From positions 1-16,506 of the forward strand of contig CANTGP010000015.1 in the NCBI GenBank assembly GCA_947653315.1: a stretch of DNA of 16,506 nucleotides. The letters are read 5' to 3'. Position 1 is the stretch's first letter, and every line of letters begins with the position of its first letter. This stretch comes from an uncultured Lachnospiraceae bacterium. GTDB lineage: Bacteria; Bacillota; Clostridia; Lachnospirales; Lachnospiraceae. The translations under genes were made by a program, and so were the position numbers. The notes beneath the pieces were generated by a model. The model saw only the letters and a program-made list of their open reading frames with translations, was not told the origin of the DNA and did not search any database. Shown here in pieces: positions 1 through 6,529 of this stretch.

Positions 1-204
1 AAGGCATGCCTGCTGTTATTCCAACTGGCCAAAAAGCATCATATGCAATATTTATATATCACTTGCAATCCGGACAATTACGCATCGAGAAAAACCTGTG
101 AATATGCCGGCGGTAAATTGTTGGAAATAGTGAAACTCCCGGAAGAAAATGATATGCGGGACAGAGACGAATTTGAAAAATGCATCTATGAATTTACTTT
201 GTAA
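1..204 (+). CDS. GNAT-family N-acetyltransferase, C-terminal end (5' truncated)
   Basis: Reading frame 1 is open from the first base to a TAA at 202-204 and gives 67 residues; the start lies outside the window. The visible part contains YLYITCNPDNYASRKTCEY followed by AGGKLLEIVKLPE, a pattern I recognise from the last strand-helix-strand of clostridial GNAT acetyltransferases. There an Asn-x-x-S-x-K/R-x-x-E helix packs by the acetyl-CoA site, and the following strand often reads GGxLxE. The substrate cannot be told from this fragment. It is the only plus-strand gene in the window and converges on the minus-strand gene ending at 332. No T-rich intrinsic terminator directly follows the stop; the hairpins at 231-310 are the only structured sequence downstream. 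Confidence 0.75.
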   Translation, partial: KACLLLFQLAKKHHMQYLYITCNPDNYASRKTCEYAGGKLLEIVKLPEENDMRDRDEFEKCIYEFTL

Positions 205-230
205 AAAACTTTTATTCCCGCGAGCAACGA

Positions 231-262
231 GCCAAGCAGCCGCACTCGTGCGGATATTTGGC
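231..262. repeat. Intergenic hairpin 1 (imperfect palindrome)
   Basis: Bases 240-253 form a compact stem (CCGCA, loop CTCG, TGCGG). Outside it GCCAA (231-235) can pair with TTGGC (258-262), giving a longer interrupted hairpin. It lies between the two convergent gene ends at 204 and 332, next to a second hairpin. There is no T-tract on either strand directly after the stem, so a classical intrinsic terminator is not supported. It looks more like part of a dispersed intergenic repeat; multi-copy status cannot be seen from one copy. Confidence 0.5.
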
Positions 263-275
263 GACTGCCGCGAGG

Positions 276-310
276 GTCAATGCCCCGTTGCTTGCAGCGG
301 GGTTATTGAC
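276..310. repeat. Intergenic hairpin 2 (long stem, possible bidirectional transcription end)
   Basis: The outer stem pairs GTCAAT (276-281) with ATTGAC (305-310). After a small bulge, the inner stem pairs CCCCGTTGC (283-291) with GCAGCGGGG (294-302), with one G-T wobble. That is about 15 base pairs in 35 bases, between convergent genes and 22 bases from the stop of the minus-strand nuclease gene. Neither strand has a run of T directly after the stem. A role in ending transcription or protecting mRNA 3' ends is inference; a dispersed repeat element is equally possible. Confidence 0.55.
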
Positions 311-331
311 TTACGGGGTTCTTCCGGTATT

Positions 332-1093
332 TTATTTTTCCATAAATCCCAAATACTCGTCCAATACGTTAAACAGCATATTTCCCGCACACACCGGAAG
401 TTCCGCCGTCGTCCCCGGCAACGGCACATAACAGTAAAGGTCATCCGCCTTTGTAAGCACCAAAACCGGAATCACGTCATAGTCCGGACCGAACAGGACT
501 TCTTGGTATGCGCTGTATTTGGCAGCCTGCAGGACTTCCTCCTCCAAAATCCGGTCATTCATTTTAAATTCCAAAGAAAATACATATTTTTCCGTTACCA
601 CCAGCACATCCGCATATATGCGGACGGCGCGGGATTTTTTTATCCGCAGTTCGAAGACAATCTCCCAGTCCCCGTAATCCATGCCATCCATATCATCCAT
701 ATCATCCAAATCAGTAAACAGCGCCCGCATGACTGCCGCCGTATCCCGGAACGAATGGAACAGCCCTCTGGTATCGTTTAGGTTGCGCCCAATCTTTTTA
801 CACCCTGTCAAAAGCTCCCTAAACCACTCCTCCTCCCCCAATGCCAGAAACTCTTTCACGGTGGCATAATATCCGCTGAAATCTTCCAGCCCTTTATGGG
901 GTCTTGCCTGCCGGATATACCCGTGCCAGTCATAATCCCCGTCACGGTAGCACAACTCCTTCATATACGGGGACGCATATAAGTAATGGTTGATGATTCC
1001 CCTGTCCTTATGCAGCCTTTTGGCAATCTCCTTCGCCTTGATGCCGTCATTTTGGCAGATAAGGGCATATATATCCCTTTCTATGATATCCAT
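332..1093 (-). CDS. Winged-helix plus PD-(D/E)XK nuclease-like protein
   Basis: 253 residues, function not established. Residues 1-60 look like a winged helix: helix 5-13, then GIKAKEIAKRL, then a putative recognition helix GIINHYLYASPY, ending in the aromatic wing YDWHGY; this resembles Z-alpha-like or LexA-like wHTH folds. Residues 145-195 carry a PD-(D/E)XK core: D162 in IYADVLVV, E175-F-K177 in SLEFK, then Q189-A-A-K-Y193, matching the QxxxY motif of RecB-type nucleases. Between them is an acidic Asp/Met stretch (128-141) coded by short repeated codons. I chose ATG 1093 because an AAAAGGAA ribosome site sits six bases upstream; a longer open frame to 1285 overlaps aat and has no family-like residues. 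It is 49 bases after aat, perhaps co-transcribed. Similar domains occur at the N-terminus of some helicase-like proteins, but no helicase follows here. Nuclease activity is inferred from motifs only. Confidence 0.7.
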   Translation of the reverse strand: MDIIERDIYALICQNDGIKAKEIAKRLHKDRGIINHYLYASPYMKELCYRDGDYDWHGYIRQARPHKGLEDFSGYYATVKEFLALGEEEWFRELLTGCKKIGRNLNDTRGLFHSFRDTAAVMRALFTDLDDMDDMDGMDYGDWEIVFELRIKKSRAVRIYADVLVVTEKYVFSLEFKMNDRILEEEVLQAAKYSAYQEVLFGPDYDVIPVLVLTKADDLYCYVPLPGTTAELPVCAGNMLFNVLDEYLGFMEK

Positions 1094-1099
1094 GACATG

Positions 1100-1107
1100 T
1101 TCCTTTT
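1100..1107 (-). promoter_or_regulatory. Ribosome binding site that fixes the start of the HTH-nuclease gene
   Basis: Minus-strand AAAAGGAA ends six bases before ATG 1093. It supports the shorter 253-residue product over the longer frame that would begin inside aat. Confidence 0.6.
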
Positions 1108-1142
1108 CCACTGCCGCAATTTTCAAACACGCTCCAGGCCCT

Positions 1143-1802
1143 TTATGCACCCGTACCCGTTCCCTCCCGCAGCAGTCTTTCATACTCCTCCCAGGAAAGA
1201 TACCTGCCCCCCATACGCGCCAAATGCTCCGTATGGAACTGGCAGTCCAAAAACAAAAACCCCCGCTCCGCCAGCAGTCCGGCAAGCCCGATCAGCGCCG
1301 TCTTGGAGCCGTTCTCCTTTTCCGAAAACATGCTCTCGCCGAAAAAACACCTTCCGATGGACACGCCGTACAGCCCGCCCGCCAGTTCCCCGTCCTCATA
1401 GGATTCCACACTGACGGCATATCCGGCTTCATGGAGCCGCCCGTAGGCTTCCTCCATTTCGTCCGAAATCCACGTACCTTCCGCAAACTCCCTTTTCATC
1501 CGGCAGCGGTGCATGGTATCCGCAAAATCCCGGTTTAACACAAGCCCCAGCTCATGCTTTTTTTGGTATTTTTTCATGGATTTGGAAATATGTATCTCCT
1601 TTGGGAAAATAACGAAACGCTCCCTCGGACACCACCAAAGGATTTCCTCGCCGGGATTGTACCAGGGGAAAATCCCATGGGTATACGCCAGCAAAAGCCG
1701 CTCCACACTCAAATCCCCGCCAACCGCAAGCAGTCCGTCATAGCGGGCGCACGCAGGATGCGGAAAAGAAATTTCCCCCTTTTTTAACCGGAAAACCGGC
1801 AT
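1143..1802 (-). CDS. aat: Leucyl/phenylalanyl-tRNA--protein transferase
   Basis: 219 residues, close to the usual length of this cytoplasmic enzyme. It transfers Leu or Phe from aminoacyl-tRNA to N-terminal Arg or Lys of proteins, making a primary N-degron. Family motifs appear in order: GLLAVGGDLS (23-32), HGIFPWYNPGE (42-52), ILWWCPRER (54-62), GTWI (109-112), GELAGGLYG (138-146), GESMFS (155-160), SKTAL (166-170) and FLDCQFHTEHLARMGG (184-199). E156 and Q188 fall where the E. coli enzyme has residues implicated in catalysis. ATG 1802 lies 3 bases after the clpA stop; its AAGGGGG ribosome site is in the last clpA codons. The clpS-clpA-aat order places substrate tagging, recognition and unfolding in one transcript. 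No inactivating change is seen. Confidence 0.95.
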   Translation of the reverse strand: MPVFRLKKGEISFPHPACARYDGLLAVGGDLSVERLLLAYTHGIFPWYNPGEEILWWCPRERFVIFPKEIHISKSMKKYQKKHELGLVLNRDFADTMHRCRMKREFAEGTWISDEMEEAYGRLHEAGYAVSVESYEDGELAGGLYGVSIGRCFFGESMFSEKENGSKTALIGLAGLLAERGFLFLDCQFHTEHLARMGGRYLSWEEYERLLREGTGTGA

Positions 1803-1805
1803 ATC

Positions 1806-4166
1806 TCATACCCCCTTCACGCGCAGGCCAAAAGTCTCCCCCTCTGCGGTCAGCCTGCAGGTTCCACCCTTTTTTAACGAGCCGAATAAAATCTCGTCCA
1901 CCAAAAGCGGCTTGATTTCCCCCTGTATCACGCGCTCGATTTCCCTTGCCCCGAATTCCGCGCTGATGCCTTTCTTTTTCACCAGTTTCCTTGCCGCCGC
2001 ATCGGCGGATAATTCCACGTTCCTGCGCGCCAGCAGTTTTCCAAGCTCGCCCAGCTTTTTTTCCACCACCCGCTCCGCCATTTTCCCGTCCATGCCGTGG
2101 AATACCACAATCCTGTTCAAACGATTGCGGAATTCCGGCTGGAAAATGCGCTTGACTTCTTCCATGATGACATCCGTTTTCACATCCTGTCCGCCGAAAC
2201 CGATTCCGCCCTTGCCTAACCGGCTCGCCCCCGCATTGGATGTCATGATGAGAATAACGTTGCGGAAATCCGCTTTTCTCCCCTGGTTATCCGTCAGCAC
2301 CGCATAATCCATCACCTGCAGCAGAATGTTGTAAATATCGGGATGCGCTTTCTCGATTTCGTCAAGCAGCAGGACGGCATGGGGATTTTTGCGGATTTCT
2401 TCCGTCAAAAGGCCGCCCTCCTCATAACCCACATACCCTGCGGGCGCGCCGATTAATTTCGCCACCGCATGTTTTTCCTCGTACTCGCTCATGTCAAAAC
2501 GGATTAAGCGGATACCGAGTTCTTCCGCAAGGCTTTTTGCGATTTCCGTCTTGCCCACGCCGGTCGGTCCCACGAACAGCAGGCTTGCCAGGGGTTTTCC
2601 TTCCTCGATGAGTCCGGCGCGGGAAAATTTCACCGCATTCACCGCCTGCGAAATCGCCTCCTCCTGCCCGAAAACGCGTCCCTGCAAACGCGCCTCCAGT
2701 GTCGCCAGGGACGCCGTCTCATCCTTTTGCACGGTCTGCTTGGGAATATGACATGTTTTCGATAAAATTTCGTCAACGAGTCCTTTATTTACGGTCTGCT
2801 TCTTCCTCCCAAGGGGATGAAGGCGCCGGTATGCCCCCGCTTCATCCATCAAATCAATGGCTTTATCCGGCAGGTAACGCTCATTGATATACTTGGCGCT
2901 CATCTCCACCGCATATTCCAGCACGCCCTTTTCATAGCTAACGCCATGGAAATCCTCATAATTTTTCTGCAGTCCCGTCAGGATGCTGATGGCATCGGGA
3001 ATGTCCGGCTCCCTGATGTCGATATTTTGGAACCGCCGGACAAGGCTTTTGCTTTTCTCAAAATGTTTTTTGTACTCCTCATAGGTGGTCGCCCCGATAA
3101 AACGGACATGCCCTGCCGCCAAATACGGTTTTAACATATTCGAGATGTCAAACGTCCCTCCGTTTACCGCACCCGCCCCTACGATATTATGGATTTCGTC
3201 AATGTAAACAATGGGCTTTTCCTCACGGCAGATGCTCTCCATCACCTGCTTAAACCGCTTTTCAAAATCGCCGCGGTACTGGGTTCCCGCCAGCAGGCTT
3301 CCCAAATCCAGCGCAAAAATTTTCGCGCCCGCCAAGGGCTCCGGCACCGCACCCTCTGCCAGCCGCTTTGCCAGCCCGTAAGTAATGGCAGTCTTGCCGA
3401 CCCCCGGCTCTCCGATATGCAGGGGATTGTTTTTTTCTTTGCGGCAAAGCACCTGCATGGTCCGTTCCAGTTCTTCTTCCCTGCCGATTAACGGATTGCC
3501 CGTTTCGGGCGCATCGTTCAGGCAAACCGCGTATTCCTGCCAAAAACCTCCCTGTGCCTGTTCCCCGCCTGCGGTATCCGCATCCCCGCCGCCGGAAAAC
3601 TCCCTTCCTTCTTCCGGGACGCCTTCTTCCCATCCGTCCCCGCAGCTTCCGCCGTTTTCACCGTCCGCGCTATCGTTTACCACGATACCGTTCTTTCCGG
3701 TGCTTTTCCCCCCGGAACGGCTTTCCCACGCCATTTCTTCGTAAGCAATGGTCAATTCCTGTAAAAGCTGCGCATGTTCCACGCCCTGAATCCGCATATA
3801 GTATACGGCATAACTTTCCTCCAGCCCATACAACGCATGAATCACATGGGGCAGCTCCACCATATATTTCCCACTGACCTGTGCCGAATCCCATGCATAC
3901 GCCAGCACCGTCCCCATGCCCTGGGAAAGTTCCGGGGACACCGCACCGCCCTCCGGAGCCTTTTCCATATATTCTTCCAAATAAGTCATCAGACTGCCGT
4001 CCAGTTCCTTCACGTTCCCGCCGCAGTTTCCAAACGCCTTCGCAAATATTTTATTTTGGCAGACCGCATAAAGCATCAGTTCCGGCGTCACGAATTCAAA
4101 GCGTGCGCTTTTCGCCATACGGAATGCATTGTTGATGATTTCCGCCACTTCCACCGATACACGCAT
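1806..4166 (-). CDS. clpA: ATP-dependent Clp protease ATP-binding subunit ClpA
   Basis: 786 residues, a Hsp100 AAA+ unfoldase that feeds substrates into ClpP in the cytoplasm. The N-domain (about 1-145) starts with the double-repeat helix VAEIINNAFRMAKS. A long Gly/Glu/Asp-rich linker (about 150-208) leads to D1 with Walker A GEPGVGKT (252-259) and Walker B IVYIDEIHNI (319-328). D2 has Walker A GPTGVGKT (533-540), Walker B VLLLDEIEKAH (598-608) and the ClpP-docking IGF loop (655-657) in GKGGIGFGG. The ClpC/ClpB coiled middle domain is absent between D1 and D2, and clpS sits directly upstream; both favour ClpA over ClpC. The linker is longer than in E. coli ClpA (758 residues in all). The start is fixed by GGAGGAGG six bases upstream, inside the clpS 3' end. 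Confidence 0.95.
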   Translation of the reverse strand: MRVSVEVAEIINNAFRMAKSARFEFVTPELMLYAVCQNKIFAKAFGNCGGNVKELDGSLMTYLEEYMEKAPEGGAVSPELSQGMGTVLAYAWDSAQVSGKYMVELPHVIHALYGLEESYAVYYMRIQGVEHAQLLQELTIAYEEMAWESRSGGKSTGKNGIVVNDSADGENGGSCGDGWEEGVPEEGREFSGGGDADTAGGEQAQGGFWQEYAVCLNDAPETGNPLIGREEELERTMQVLCRKEKNNPLHIGEPGVGKTAITYGLAKRLAEGAVPEPLAGAKIFALDLGSLLAGTQYRGDFEKRFKQVMESICREEKPIVYIDEIHNIVGAGAVNGGTFDISNMLKPYLAAGHVRFIGATTYEEYKKHFEKSKSLVRRFQNIDIREPDIPDAISILTGLQKNYEDFHGVSYEKGVLEYAVEMSAKYINERYLPDKAIDLMDEAGAYRRLHPLGRKKQTVNKGLVDEILSKTCHIPKQTVQKDETASLATLEARLQGRVFGQEEAISQAVNAVKFSRAGLIEEGKPLASLLFVGPTGVGKTEIAKSLAEELGIRLIRFDMSEYEEKHAVAKLIGAPAGYVGYEEGGLLTEEIRKNPHAVLLLDEIEKAHPDIYNILLQVMDYAVLTDNQGRKADFRNVILIMTSNAGASRLGKGGIGFGGQDVKTDVIMEEVKRIFQPEFRNRLNRIVVFHGMDGKMAERVVEKKLGELGKLLARRNVELSADAAARKLVKKKGISAEFGAREIERVIQGEIKPLLVDEILFGSLKKGGTCRLTAEGETFGLRVKGV

Positions 4167-4167
4167 G

Positions 4168-4467
4168 TCACACCTCCTCCACGGTCATCCGGAACGGATA
4201 GCCTTCTTCCTTCGCCCTTGCCGTCGCCGCCTGCACTTTCGTCACGGCAATATCATACGGATAGGCTCCCACCGCCGCCCTGCCGCTTTCATGCACCATC
4301 AGCATCAACCGCTGTGCCTCCGCTTCTTCCTTATGGAAAATGTCCATCAGGATTTCCACCACAAAATCCATGGACGTAAAGTCGTCATTGTGCATAATGA
4401 CGCGGTAATGCTTCGGTTCCTTAATATGGATCCTCGTTTTCTCTCTTGTTTCTCCCTGTACGGACAT
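4168..4467 (-). CDS. clpS: ClpS adaptor, N-degron recognition protein
   Basis: 99 residues, normal for ClpS. The protein binds N-terminal Leu, Phe, Tyr or Trp and delivers substrates to the ClpA N-domain. Binding-pocket residues are intact by comparison with E. coli: N27-D28-D29 (Asn34-Asp35-Asp36), M33 (the Met40 gatekeeper), V36 (Val43), V58-H59 in LMLMVHESG (Val65-His66) and a hydrophobic F92 near Leu99. The flexible N-terminal tail is charged (MSVQGETREKTRIHIKEPK), as expected for the segment that engages ClpA. I chose ATG 4467 because AAGGAGAGG lies just upstream; the open frame continues 18 codons further, to 4521, without family-like residues. One base separates its TGA from the clpA ATG, so the two are probably translationally coupled. 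Gene order argues for N-degron ClpS rather than a plant-type variant. Confidence 0.95.
   Translation of the reverse strand: MSVQGETREKTRIHIKEPKHYRVIMHNDDFTSMDFVVEILMDIFHKEEAEAQRLMLMVHESGRAAVGAYPYDIAVTKVQAATARAKEEGYPFRMTVEEV
4173..4180 (-). promoter_or_regulatory. Strong ribosome binding site of clpA inside the clpS 3' end
   Basis: Minus-strand GGAGGAGG lies six bases before the clpA ATG and overlaps the last Glu-Glu-Val codons of clpS. It fixes the clpA start and suggests coupled translation. Confidence 0.7.
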
Positions 4468-4550
4468 ACTGTTCCTCTCCTTCTTTCCGTTTCCTGACCG
4501 CACGTTATCCGCTTGCGGCACGCACCGTTTGGAAACCGCGTTCTTCCCTA

Positions 4551-4580
4551 CCCTATACCATTCTATACCATCTTATACCT
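4551..4580. repeat. Three tandem 10-bp repeats at the end of the glycosyltransferase gene
   Basis: Plus-strand CCCTATACCA, TTCTATACCA and TCTTATACCT are three units in exact 10-base register, sharing CTATACC or TTATACC. On the minus strand they read GGTATA with 10-base spacing, one helical turn. They span the stop codon of the glycosyltransferase (4573-4575) and lie about 85-115 bases upstream of clpS. The 105-base gap between the genes (4468-4572) has no convincing terminator and no clear -35/-10 pair, although TATA-like hexamers recur in the repeats. Confidence 0.4.
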
Positions 4581-6522
4581 TCAGGGAAAAATCGCTCCTG
4601 TCCAGTGAGAAGTTCACATTGTAATACGGATCCCCTTTCTCCAACGCTTCTTTCCATTTCGCCCGGAACCGCTCCGACTCCTCCTCATACCGCTTCGCCT
4701 TCTCTCCCCGGTCGTCCAACCCCCTGGAAACGGATTCAAAATGATACAGCTCCGCAAACGGCGTAAACACGTTCAGGTAACCGGCTTCCCGCAATTTCAT
4801 GCAAAAATCCACATCATTTAACGAAACGGCAAAGGATTCGTCCAAACCTCCCACTTTCCAATACAATTCCTTCGCCACCATCAGGCACGCGCCCGTTACC
4901 GCAGACACATCCTGGGCATAGCAGAGCCGTCCCATATAGCCGAGGTTTTCCCTGTGCTGCCCGTAATGACTGTGGCCCGCCGTGCGGTGTGCGCCGAGCG
5001 CCAGTACCACGCCCGCATGCTGGATGGTCTTATCGCCGTAATAGAGCTTCGCCCCCACGGCGCCCACATCCTCCCGCTGGGCATACATCAGCAGTTCTTC
5101 CATCCAGTTTACGGTAATCACCTGCGTGTCGTTGTTTAACAACAGGATATATTCCCCCTCCGCTTCCCTGACACCCAGATTATTTACGGCGGAATAATTA
5201 AAGCTGCCTTCATAAGTAACCACCCTCACCCGCCCGTCGCCGCGCAATTTCTCGTAATAATCCCATATTTCCGGGGTTTCGCTGTTATTTTCCACCACGA
5301 TAATTTCATAATTATCATACGTGGATTTCTCCAAAACGGAAGTGATACACCTGCGCAGGTCGCTTTCATGGTCCTTATTGGCAATGACAACGGATATTTT
5401 CGGGTTGCCGGTAATTTGATAGCTGATTTTGAAAATCGTTTCAAACGCCCGCGTACTGGTAATACGGAAATGCGCAAACCCGTGGTTCCTAAGGTGTTCC
5501 GCCACCGCCCCTTTCGCCGCGTCGATGGCATAGGTCTTCGCCTCTATGCCGCTTGCCACGCTGCCCGCATGGGAACGCCAGTAATACATCAGTTTCGGCA
5601 CATGTACAATCTTCTGCGCCCGGTCCGTCAGGCGCAGGATCATGTCATGGTCCTGGCTCCCGTCATATTTGGAGCGGAACAGTTCGTCCCCGTCCAAAAG
5701 ACGCCTGTGGAATACGCTGAAATGGCAGATATAATTATTCGCCCGCAGATTGTCCACCGCATAGTCGGGTTTAAAATGCATGGTCAGCATTTTATTGATA
5801 TCGTTGTTTTTAAACGTCGTCTCGTCACAATAGATATAATCCGCACCCTGTTCGTTAATGACCTTCACGTATTCGTACAGCACCGAGGGATGCAGGATAT
5901 CATCCTGGTCCAGCAGGCCGATGTATTCCCCGCTGGCGAGTTTCAGGCATTCGTTGGTATTCCCGGAAATCCCCGTGTTTTTTTCCAGTTTTTTATAAAC
6001 AATCCTGCCGTCCGCCCGCGCGGCATACTCCTTACAGATTTCCCCCATATAGCCGTGTTCGTCGTCGGAGCCGTCCGCCAGGCAAAGCTCCCAGTTCCCA
6101 TAGGTCTGGTTCATGACGGAATCGAGCATCTGTATCTGGAATTCCCTTTGGTTATTCCAAAGCGGCACCAGGATACTGATTTTTGCCATGTAGGGAAATA
6201 CGGTTTCCGCTTCCTCTTTCCGGCGTTTTTCGTCGGGAAAGCTGGCGGTTCCGTACCGCGCCATCGCCTCCCGTTCCCGCTTCTTGTATTTTATCTTTGC
6301 CCATATCCCCCGCAGGTTCCCGCAGTTTTTTAACCTGCCCCGCTGCCGGATGCAGTAATGCATCACCCGCCGCAGGGGCGCGCTCATTTTCCAAAGGGGA
6401 TTGTTTTTGATGCGGTTTAACTTAAAATTCAGCTCGTCGTTTTTCTCCTCCAGCTCCGCCACCCTCCCGGCGAGGTCCGCACACTTGATATGCTCTTTTT
6501 CATATGCCTCTTTATAATCCAT
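4573..6522 (-). CDS. Tandem-domain GT2 glycosyltransferase (surface polysaccharide synthesis)
   Basis: 649 residues with two family-2 GT-A domains. An N-terminal coiled coil (about 10-40) precedes a basic segment. Domain 1 (about 114-330) begins KISILVPLWNN, has metal-binding DQDD (205-208) and acceptor-side SQDHDM (289-294). Domain 2 (about 376-605) begins ISVVIANKDHE, has LNNDTQV (462-468), then VTGACLMV and LNDVDFCMKLREAGY. This layout is typical of cytoplasmic O-antigen or rhamnan-type polymerases and rhamnosyltransferases; with rfbA and rfbC in the operon, rhamnose transfer is plausible but the sugar is not proven. Both domains keep their acidic motifs, so both could be active. ATG 6522 follows the upstream GT stop (6530-6532) by 7 bases; a GAGGAA site sits 11 bases upstream. 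There are no membrane segments. It is the last gene of the polysaccharide block. Confidence 0.85.
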   Translation of the reverse strand: MDYKEAYEKEHIKCADLAGRVAELEEKNDELNFKLNRIKNNPLWKMSAPLRRVMHYCIRQRGRLKNCGNLRGIWAKIKYKKREREAMARYGTASFPDEKRRKEEAETVFPYMAKISILVPLWNNQREFQIQMLDSVMNQTYGNWELCLADGSDDEHGYMGEICKEYAARADGRIVYKKLEKNTGISGNTNECLKLASGEYIGLLDQDDILHPSVLYEYVKVINEQGADYIYCDETTFKNNDINKMLTMHFKPDYAVDNLRANNYICHFSVFHRRLLDGDELFRSKYDGSQDHDMILRLTDRAQKIVHVPKLMYYWRSHAGSVASGIEAKTYAIDAAKGAVAEHLRNHGFAHFRITSTRAFETIFKISYQITGNPKISVVIANKDHESDLRRCITSVLEKSTYDNYEIIVVENNSETPEIWDYYEKLRGDGRVRVVTYEGSFNYSAVNNLGVREAEGEYILLLNNDTQVITVNWMEELLMYAQREDVGAVGAKLYYGDKTIQHAGVVLALGAHRTAGHSHYGQHRENLGYMGRLCYAQDVSAVTGACLMVAKELYWKVGGLDESFAVSLNDVDFCMKLREAGYLNVFTPFAELYHFESVSRGLDDRGEKAKRYEEESERFRAKWKEALEKGDPYYNVNFSLDRSDFSLKV

Positions 6523-6529
6523 ATGTCCA

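Noticed and set aside
231..310. Intrinsic terminator for the left-end genes
   Set aside because: Both hairpins lack a following T-run on either strand, so only a repeat or factor-dependent role is defensible.
1094..1285. 64-codon N-terminal extension of the HTH-nuclease gene
   Set aside because: It overlaps aat, has an atypical Trp/Arg/Gly composition, and a good ribosome site points to ATG 1093.
1806..4166. Assignment as ClpC
   Set aside because: The coiled middle domain typical of ClpC is not seen, and clpS and aat flank the gene.
4468..4521. 18-codon upstream extension of clpS
   Set aside because: ATG 4467 has the AAGGAGAGG site and gives the usual ClpS length; the extension itself contains that site.
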